Assembly: GCF_019279795.1 (NCBI RefSeq)
Contig: NC_056748.1
Span: 610,885,570 to 610,949,569 of the forward strand
Source of the DNA: Protopterus annectens
Lineage: Eukaryota > Chordata > Ceratodontiformes > Protopteridae
Direction: 5' to 3'
DNA length: 64,000 nt
This document shows positions 57,111 through 64,000 of this stretch, one piece after another. Each line of letters begins with the position of its first letter. The first letter of the stretch is position 1. The position numbers and the translations under genes were made by a program. Below the pieces are notes generated by a model that ran no database searches, was not told where the DNA came from, and was given only the letters and a program-made list of their open reading frames with translations.

Positions 57111-59447
57111 TCAGGGATGCTGGAAGGAGGAGGAGCCACGAAAGGACTTGCGGTCTCCAGTGTTGCGGGGGCCTCTGCCGCCTCTGGGACGGCGTCTCCC
57201 TGAAAAATTTCCCCTTCCTCTGCCTCTAGAAGGGGAATCGCTCTGCTGCGATGAGTAAGACTTTTGAGACTTACGGAACCACATTTTCCCTCCTCTTCGA
57301 GCCTTGGGATAAGGTCTGAAGGGAGTGGAAAACCGGGCCCCTACGGCAGTTAAAGTCTTTCCCTCCTGCTCGCAGTGAGTCGAAGTGTCCTTTACCTTGG
57401 GTCCAAAAAGGGAGGACCCATCGAAGGGGGCGTCGGCAAAGGAAGACTTAAAGGCCTCCGCAAAATGACACAGGCGTAGCCAGGCTTGTCTCTGTTGAGC
57501 AACACCTGTGCCCGCCGCTCTGCTCGCTCCCTCGGCTGCATACGAAATGAGCCTCATGGACGAGTTGGATAGGGAGGACAGGGTAGCCAACTGGGAGTTA
57601 ACCGTCTGGGCCAACTGCTCAGGTAAGTTACCAGAGAGGGTATCTGAAAGCTCCTTGACCAGATCCCTCTGCAGTCTCGTAAAATGAGTCAGGTAATTCA
57701 GAGACCTTAATGTAAAGGTTGCTGAAGCAAGGGTGCGCTTCCCGTACCAATCCATGCTCCTAGACTCCTTATTAGTAGGATGGACGGACGTTGAAGCCTC
57801 TGCCACATCTTGTTGGGTAGCAGATGCCACCACCAAGGCATCTACAGCCACACCTTTGGTAAGAAAGTCCTTATCCCGGGGTGCCGAAAGAAATTTATTG
57901 GGGCGAGCTGGCACCGGTTCAACAGAATCTGGATGTTCCCACGCCCTTCGAGAGATCAAATCCAGGAGCTCATCGAAGGGCAGAGACACCCAGGAGGCGG
58001 AGGGCTGAGCCCCGAAGGCCTTGAGGAACACCGACTCTTCAGCAGAAGGGGGTTTGGACTGCCAGTCACCTCGTTGCTTAAGGATTTCCAAGATGTCCGC
58101 AAAGGATACATCATCCGAGGACGACTTGGGGGACCCTTCCGCATCATTGAGGTCGGTATCCGAGGTGAAAGACTCATCAGGGGAGTTGACGTGCTTCCTC
58201 TTGCACTGTTTCTTCCTCGGAGGTTCCTCCGAAAACGCTTTGGAGGGACCTCCCGGAAGAAGGGAACCCCCGACGGGGGTAACCTCAGGCCCCAGGGCTC
58301 CGCTGTCATGAGACAGGGGGACTGCAAAGGAACTAGTCTCCGTGCCAAGGGAAGGTGGTGGTGAGAAGATAGAAGTGGCCAGAGAGGATTTGGCCAAGGC
58401 ACTCCTCATGGCCGTGAAGGCGGGACCCCCAGAGTCCTGGGAAGGTTCAACCCCCAGGGCCACAACAGCAGACGGAACTCCCGCTGCCAATGCACCGAGA
58501 GGGAGGCTAGGAACCAAAAGAATCGGTCCCGAAGCGTCACCCCCGGGGCCAACAGAGGAGGTCCGTGTACCGAACACCGACCCGAAGGGCAGAGTTGGAG
58601 TTAGGGTCGGAGCCGACCCTACAACTTCCCCCGGCTCCACCAACACCGACTCCAACGGTGCCGAAGCTGTTGGAGGAGGAACTAAGATGGCAGGGTGGGA
58701 AATCGGCTCCGGAGCCGACTGGGCCGGAGCCGAGACCAACTTTTGAAAGACCGGAGACTGAAAAAGCCTTTGAAGCACCCTGTCTACATCCGAATCGGAC
58801 ATCCTCGATGACCGAGAAGAGACTGACCGGGTCCGAGTTGACTTCTCCGCCGGCTCCGAAAGACTGGGGGACCGGCTCCGAATGGATTCGAGAAGTATCG
58901 GCGCCGAGGGAGGTTTTACCACTACTGCAATTTCCCTCGGAGCTGATGTGAACTTCATCACCGAAGGGGAAGAGTCTGAGCGGGCAACCTTCATCGGCTC
59001 CGAAGGCAGTGGAGCCGATGAAGGTGGCTCGCCTCTCGACGCCTGAGCTCTCGGCTCCAAAGTCAGAGGAGTCGAGGCTGGAGACATCGAGGCAGACCGT
59101 TCTGCCCTCGGCTCCGAAGTCCGTGGAGCCGACGTAGTAGCCTGCCTAGACTTTTTTGCTGTCGGATCCGACGGGCTGGTCGGAGCTGAAGATTTTTTCT
59201 TCCTCGACAGGGAAGAAGAAGAAGATAGGGCTTCCTCAAAAGAAGGGGTAATAAGCCCTTTCAAAATCAACTTATTTTTCCTCTCTTGGAGCACGCGAGA
59301 GGAAAAAGCGTGGCAAACGCTACAGGATTCCTGAAAGTGCTTCAGCCCCAAACAGTACACACAAAGCAAATGGTCGTCCGTAATGGACATTTTATAAGAG
59401 CATTTCGAACATTTTTTAAAACCAGATGGCCTATGTTCTTTTGACAT
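57111..59447 (-). CDS. DIRS ORF1, gag-like protein
   Basis: 778 codons, uninterrupted. An N-terminal Cys/His cluster (CSKCSYKM..., CVYCLGLKH..., SCSVCHAF; residues about 13-48) looks like a zinc-binding unit. A long Ser/Pro/Glu-rich region with repeated GSEPM/EPRA-type words follows (about 80-460). A conserved globular block begins near LDLISRRAWEHPDS, continues through SMDWYGKRTLASATFTLRSLNYLTH, and the C-terminus is Arg/Gly-rich (RGRGRGNFSGRRRPRGGRG), typical of RNA-binding tails. Family role: structural, binds element RNA. No obvious lesion in this ORF. GC-rich codon use differs sharply from the AT-rich LINE remnants nearby. Confidence 0.85.
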   Translation of the reverse strand: MSKEHRPSGFKKCSKCSYKMSITDDHLLCVYCLGLKHFQESCSVCHAFSSRVLQERKNKLILKGLITPSFEEALSSSSSLSRKKKSSAPTSPSDPTAKKSRQATTSAPRTSEPRAERSASMSPASTPLTLEPRAQASRGEPPSSAPLPSEPMKVARSDSSPSVMKFTSAPREIAVVVKPPSAPILLESIRSRSPSLSEPAEKSTRTRSVSSRSSRMSDSDVDRVLQRLFQSPVFQKLVSAPAQSAPEPISHPAILVPPPTASAPLESVLVEPGEVVGSAPTLTPTLPFGSVFGTRTSSVGPGGDASGPILLVPSLPLGALAAGVPSAVVALGVEPSQDSGGPAFTAMRSALAKSSLATSIFSPPPSLGTETSSFAVPLSHDSGALGPEVTPVGGSLLPGGPSKAFSEEPPRKKQCKRKHVNSPDESFTSDTDLNDAEGSPKSSSDDVSFADILEILKQRGDWQSKPPSAEESVFLKAFGAQPSASWVSLPFDELLDLISRRAWEHPDSVEPVPARPNKFLSAPRDKDFLTKGVAVDALVVASATQQDVAEASTSVHPTNKESRSMDWYGKRTLASATFTLRSLNYLTHFTRLQRDLVKELSDTLSGNLPEQLAQTVNSQLATLSSLSNSSMRLISYAAEGASRAAGTGVAQQRQAWLRLCHFAEAFKSSFADAPFDGSSLFGPKVKDTSTHCEQEGKTLTAVGARFSTPFRPYPKARRGGKMWFRKSQKSYSSQQSDSPSRGRGRGNFSGRRRPRGGRGPRNTGDRKSFRGSSSFQHP

Positions 59448-59863
59448 GGCTATCTACTTCCACTAAACTTTAAAGGAAGAGAAACTTCAATACTGACTAA
59501 AATAAAACACAGGTAGACTAAGGCAAGGTCCCTCTAAGTTAAACGGAAACACTTGCCACAAAGAAAAAAATACAATTTACCACAAAGTTTAAACAATTAG
59601 AAAACGCACAAGGAGTAGCTGTTAGACAGCCCTAACTAAAGCGCGAGGGCTAGGCAAAGGCCCCTCTAACTTAAACGGGATCCTTACCGTTGACAAAAAC
59701 ACAATATTTTACCACAAACTTTTGAAGAAAAACAGTCACACAACAATAAATAGCTGTTAAAACAGCTTTTGGGTAATTTTAGTAAAATTTCTGACAGAAA
59801 TTTAAATACTAGAGGCACTTAGCTCAGCCAAGTCCGAGACCACGTCTATGCTTGTAGAAGCGG
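59448..59863 (-). other. DIRS 5' untranslated region with internal duplication
   Basis: The stretch 59521-59590 recurs imperfectly at 59652-59721 (aggcaa, cctctaa, ttaaacgg, accacaaa words in the same order), period about 131. It is non-coding and lies between the left ITR and ORF1. It may hold promoter or packaging signals. Confidence 0.55.
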
Positions 59864-60023
59864 CAAACGAGATCTGGGGAAGCAGTAGTGGGGCATCCTG
59901 GGATATGAGGAGGCTCAGCCAATAAGAGACTTCGTTCTATAGTATAGCGTGCCGAGTCAGAGCCGAGGATCGGCTCCGAACCCATCTGTACAGAATGTAG
60001 GCGAGATAGGATCACATTACATC
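59864..60023 (-). repeat. DIRS left inverted terminal repeat
   Basis: Reverse complement of 53763-53920. In the element's sense this is the 5' terminus and should contain the promoter. The outer 17 bases are the most diverged between the two ITRs. Confidence 0.92.
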
Positions 60024-62324
60024 AGTATGTAAACAACTGGTCTGCTTGGATGAGATGCATTTAGTGTTTGCCTTAGTAACTTACTCATGCTTATCCTTCT
60101 TTGTTGCATATACAAATGTTTCCTTTCCCATTATTCATTGTTAATTTTACTTTCCTTTTTGAATTAAAATATGTACACATTTTGTGTCAGTCTGTACCAA
60201 ATGTTAAATGGGTAAGCACATTTGTTGGAATTTTCTCCGATTTAGGGTGATGGGGGATTTGATTCACCCCTTCTGCAGAGTGAGGCTGTAGCTATTGGTG
60301 CTGTCTTCTTGGATGTAGGGATGGGCATACTCCTCTTCAGAGCAATAAGAAGATAATACTGAGCCTTGTTTCATGCACGTGGAGCAATACAGTGAAGTAC
60401 ATGATCAGTTTCTGTTTTTATTAGTCTTGTAACACTATCTAATCAGTGTCATTAAGGACCCCATGCTAGATCACTTTTTGGGTCCTTTTGTTTTTTTTTT
60501 TTACTAATGTTACAGCTCTGTTAGGTCATTGTTTGCTGTTGGGTGCTTTTTATTATTGGTCCCTTTTATGAGGTAGTAAGTTCAGTGATCGTCTTGGATG
60601 ACTGCTTCTCTTGAACTGCTGACAATAGTTTTAATTTTGTTTTAGAATGACATTGCATGCCCTTTGATAAGGAGAGTGTCAAACTCTGGTTTGAAAGTGC
60701 TGAGATCCAGATACTAATACTGCTTCTGTTAAAATTAGCTTTTATGAGGTAGTAAGTGCAGTGATTGCATTGGATGATGGTTCCTCTTGAACTGCTGACC
60801 ATAATTTTTAGTTTTGGGTTTGGAGTGACATTGCATGCCCTTTGATGAGAAACCGAGTCAAACCCTGAAACTCCAGTTTAGAAGTGGTGGGATCCAGACA
60901 CTAATACTGCTGCAGCTAAAATGATGAATAAGTGGTGATATGATTTCCATTACTTTATTTGTCTCCATTTGTACATAGTTTTTGGTTGTTTTTCAATGGC
61001 AATGAGCATCTTAGCTTTTGGAATCCTTTTGACTGCAGAGCCATGTAAACTGTTTGACCCATATGCAGTGTCTTGCATGTCGAAAAGTTTTGTTCCTATT
61101 TCCTCTTGTACATCTTTTTCTGATTGTATGGGCACCATCATTCTGGACAACTTTTGTCTTATAATCTACCCCAACCTATCTGAACAGCTGCATTGTTTTA
61201 TATCCAGATTTCATTAACACACTTTTTTTTAAGTAAACCTGCACCCTATTTTATTCCATCAAATATCAATAATAGAACCTAACTAAGGTGCACCTTTAAA
61301 TGGCTTCACTTCCCATGCAACCTGCCTTTCCCCACCAGGGGTCAATCTTAAAGCCTAAAGAAAATGTACGTTAAATTAATTTACTTTACATGCCCAGCTG
61401 AAATTTCTTGCTTTAATGCTCTTTGTGTGTAGGTTTTGCAGTTGTTCAAACAAGGCAAAAGTAGGATCAGTTTCCATTCTTAAAATATGTGAAATCAGTA
61501 AGCATTAGTGGCATTTTTCCAAACCATTTAGATCTCTAAAGAACAAACTCAGTTGGTCCACCAGAAAAAAACAGGCTAAATACAATAAGCCTCAAATACA
61601 AGCATTTTTTTTTTTGCTACCAACCAATGCAGCAGGATGGAGTGTATGTTCTGACACAGTGACACTTGCATTAAAGGACTGTTATGACATAAATCATTTA
61701 TTTTCCTTATAGGATTGGGCAGGTCTGTTACCTCTTAAAGAGTTCTTGGTTACCTTTTCTCCCTTTCAGTTGCTTGCTTTATTTATTTTATTATGATAAA
61801 AATGTTCAGTGGGTTCTGTAGTACAAAATAATCTCTCTTGTGAAGACTGCATGTGTTAATGAGGGTTTTCACTGGATCCTCTGGTTTACTTCTGCATCAC
61901 AAAGATGTCCAAACCAAACAGTAAAAAGGTCACAGAGACAAACCAGTTAGTAAAATCTACAAGAAACCCTAGCCAAGCTAGAGTTTTTACTGTGAGATAC
62001 CTTAAACCTCTTGTAGTAGAGGCCCATGGGATATATACAAATGAACCCTTAAAGACAGCAGGTGTTTCAGCAATATGGCTTATGAATGTCCATGACTTTT
62101 TACTTTTTTCTTTAAGTTTTGGTGGATACATTCAGGCCAATAAAGCCAAACCCCATTACCTCTGGACATCCATGTTTCCGCCGTCTTATGACCTTCTCAG
62201 CAGAGCATAAGTGATGTCTTTGGATTGGATGTTGGTTGGGATGTTTTGCAGACACCTCAATGGTTATGGACATCAGATGGGTTCTAGGCCCTGTGTTTCT
62301 AAAGTATAGTCAAACGTTCTACTT
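60024..62324. other. no confirmed gene; contains a tandem duplication
   Basis: Apart from 60563-60922 nothing is interpretable. A 101-codon frame at 61905-62210 has no recognisable domain and no splice context, and an antisense frame overlaps it. Confidence 0.4.
60563..60922. repeat. tandem duplication, period about 176
   Basis: Units 60563-60738 and 60739-60922 share cttttatgaggtagtaagt, cttgaactgctgac, tgacattgcatgccctttga and the ending ctaatactgc. They are diverged, so not recent. Confidence 0.8.
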
Positions 62325-64000
62325 ATGCAACTTTATAAAAATACCTATGCAAACACTTCCAAGTAAAAAATCCTAAATCCTCTAGACTTTGCTGCATACT
62401 TGGGAGCCATACATTTGTTCTCCCACTTGTTTCTTTGTGAATTGCTTATCCAGTCTCTCTTCCCAATCTTTTTCTACCCTTTGACTGATGCCTATAGTTA
62501 TTGTTCAATACTTTATATGCCCTACTAATTATCCCTTTTTAACAGCAGCTCATATTCTAGTCTCAACTAAAAACTCTTATCACTGCAGGTCTTTTACTTA
62601 GAATTTGTGTATCCCTTCCTCTTTGTCTATACTCTGAGATCAATCCTGATAGAGAAGGCAGTCTTTAGCCTGCAGTACAAATGTCTTCTTTGCCTCTTCA
62701 CATTCTATTACCTGTTCCTCTCTAGTTATTTGTTCTCAATACATTGGTTCCTTTGTCAGTTTCCTCCAGAAAATTCTAGCCTCATCATGATTATTCTCTG
62801 TACCCTAATTGCATTCATCCCTATCAGCAGAATCTCCTTTCTCCATTTCCATGTTGGCTAAGTTCTTGGAATAATTCTTGCTACTTTGAGTGTAATATTC
62901 TATGTGACTTATTTTTCTTAAGGATTTGAATCTAAAATCCCTCTCTCTGTATTTCTTGAATTTTCCCCCTGCTTCATCATAATCCCTTTCCGCTCTGAAT
63001 TGTAGTGTTCTGCTTATGTATAACAGCCTTAACTGTGTACATCCAAAACATAGTTTCATATCAGGTAATCCTAAACCACCTTTTTTCTATTGGAAGGATT
63101 AATTTATCCCATTTGACTTTTGCCCTCTTTCCCTCCAAGATAAATTCCTACAACTCCTTACTGACTTCACCCCTGGTTGATAAAAATGTGACCTGTATGT
63201 AAAACTAAAGGGAATAAAAAAAAAAACATTTCACTCTTGTATGTTGCTGTCTGTAGCCATAAACAGCTTCCAGTTTCTCAGTTTTTGTATTAATTTTTGT
63301 TTAGTCTTCCCACATATCCTTATCTGCCAAACAGAATCACATTTAACCAATACTCCTAAATAATTAATTTTTATTGTCTCTCCATAAATACAGGTATTGT
63401 ACCAATTCATGTGTGGGTACATAGTTTGTAGATATAACCTTTGTTTTACTGTCATTAATTTTATATCGCCAAAAAAAAAACATTTTTGAGACTGTCTCAG
63501 GATGTTATAAACTGAGATGTCCTTTTCTAGTTTCATCAGGTACAAAATAATATCTGCAAATAAAGCCAGCTTTTCTTGATTACCATGCCAATTATATCCT
63601 TGAATTTCTGAGTCCCTTATTTTCTTTGCTAGTGGTTCTAAATTTAATGCAAGTAACAAAAAGGAAAGAGGACACCCCTGCCTGGATCTTCTGTTAAGGC
63701 ATAACTTATCAGAGAGGAATCCTCCCACTTTGATGTTTGCCTCTGACACCTTTTTGGATCAGGAAATGCAAATACTTCCATTGCTCTATTCAAAAAAATC
63801 CCAGCTTAGTCTGTTAAATGCTGTCTCTGCATCAAGACCCACCAATAGCAGCAGTATTTTACTTGCATTCTTCTTGCCTCTAGATCATCATTGTTCTATT
63901 AATGTCAAATATTTGCTTCCCCTCCACAAAACCACATTGATCCATATCTATCAATTCTGGCAAGGCCTTTGCCATTATAGACATAAACACTTTATAATAG
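62325..64000 (-). mobile_element. L1/Tx1-like LINE copy B7, cut by window end
   Basis: Minus-strand family-B copy whose first 62325-62420 bases match the C-terminal region of B2 near 13180-13230. It therefore lacks the last kilobase of the family. The RT palm lies at 63749-63231: GFLSDKLCLNRRSRQGCPLSFLLLALNLEPLAKKIRD followed by LALFADIILYLM, where one Asp of the FADD box is missing. Further upstream RT (DQCGFVEGKQ-type words) continues to 64000. Confidence 0.78.
63231..63749 (-). pseudogene. L1-like RT palm remnant in B7
   Basis: 172 codons open. It shows RQGCPLS (motif B), EPLAKKIRDSEIQGYNWHGNQEKL and the shortened catalytic loop FADIIL. An A-run near 63470 (aaaaaaaaaa) expands to KCFFFGD in the frame, where sister copies read FHIFSEYKIN. 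It continues into the thumb with LGVLVK. Confidence 0.7.

Larger units (their letters stand above)
53740..60023 (-). mobile_element. DIRS-type tyrosine-recombinase retrotransposon, structurally complete
   Basis: A 6284-base element on the minus strand, GC-richer than its surroundings. Order in its own sense: left ITR (60023-59864), 5' UTR, gag-like ORF1, RT/RNase H/methyltransferase-like ORF2, overlapping tyrosine recombinase ORF3, internal complementary region (54156-54058), right ITR (53920-53740). DIRS elements integrate through the recombinase from a circular intermediate and leave no target duplication, and none is seen. The two ITRs differ at only three positions in their inner 140 bases, all C/T changes at CpG, so the insertion is recent compared with the LINEs around it. 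Confidence 0.95.

Noticed and set aside
57733-58951. Several plus-strand open frames of 90-180 codons
   Set aside because: They are antisense to the GC-rich gag-like ORF1 of the DIRS element and have no domain.
61886-62210. Overlapping sense and antisense frames of 81 and 101 codons
   Set aside because: No recognisable domain, no splice sites, and both strands open, which suggests chance.

Overview
The window looks like non-coding DNA from a large, transposon-rich vertebrate genome. Splice-site structure, SINEs, Penelope-like elements, DIRS, CR1-type and L1/Tx1-type LINEs and one recognisable vertebrate exon support this. A lobe-finned fish (lungfish type), amphibian or other large-genome non-amniote fits best, but the species is inference. 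There are no bacterial operons or CRISPR arrays, and I see no free-standing tRNA or rRNA gene.

The only host coding sequence I can name is the last exon of WASHC2 (FAM21, the retromer-binding WASH-complex subunit) at 29582-29721, plus strand. It has a polypyrimidine/AG acceptor, a stop codon and a 3' UTR. Everything upstream (1-29581) would then be WASHC2 intron, and everything after about 30050 is downstream of the gene.

Layout: 1-1692 CR1-like LINE 'A1'; 1700-10105 L1/Tx1-like LINE 'B1', interrupted by CR1-like 'A2', which is itself interrupted by an inverted-dimer Penelope-like element (PLE-N, 7693-9934); 11076-16075 minus-strand L1-like copies with CR1-like 'A3' inserted; 16075-22066 three more plus-strand L1-like fragments (B3-B5); 22070-22550 a tandem duplication; 23461-26850 a second, AT-rich L1/Tx1-like LINE 'C'; 27430-28356 CR1-like 'A4'; 28490-29195 two decayed SINEs; 29582-30050 WASHC2 exon and 3' UTR; 31551-34792 a second inverted-dimer Penelope-like element (PLE-D) with a perfect 15-bp target-site duplication; 36540-39080 a decayed CR1-like LINE 'E' carrying two tRNA-derived SINEs; 41525-48245 the longest L1-like copy 'B6' (ORF1 and ORF2, one SINE inside); 48850-52378 the longest CR1-like copy 'A5' (esterase-like ORF1, endonuclease, RT); 53740-60023 a structurally complete minus-strand DIRS element; 62325-64000 L1-like 'B7', cut by the window end.

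The DIRS element has the full architecture expected of its class: unequal inverted terminal repeats, gag-like ORF, RT/RNase H/methyltransferase-like ORF, tyrosine recombinase, and an internal complementary region that matches both element ends. Its coding frames are almost open. It carries three specific lesions: a stop codon at the first catalytic arginine of the recombinase, loss of one aspartate of the RT YxDD box, and Asp-to-Asn in RNase H. Both Penelope-like copies are tail-outward inverted dimers with hammerhead-ribozyme-like motifs in each arm. None of the LINE copies is intact.
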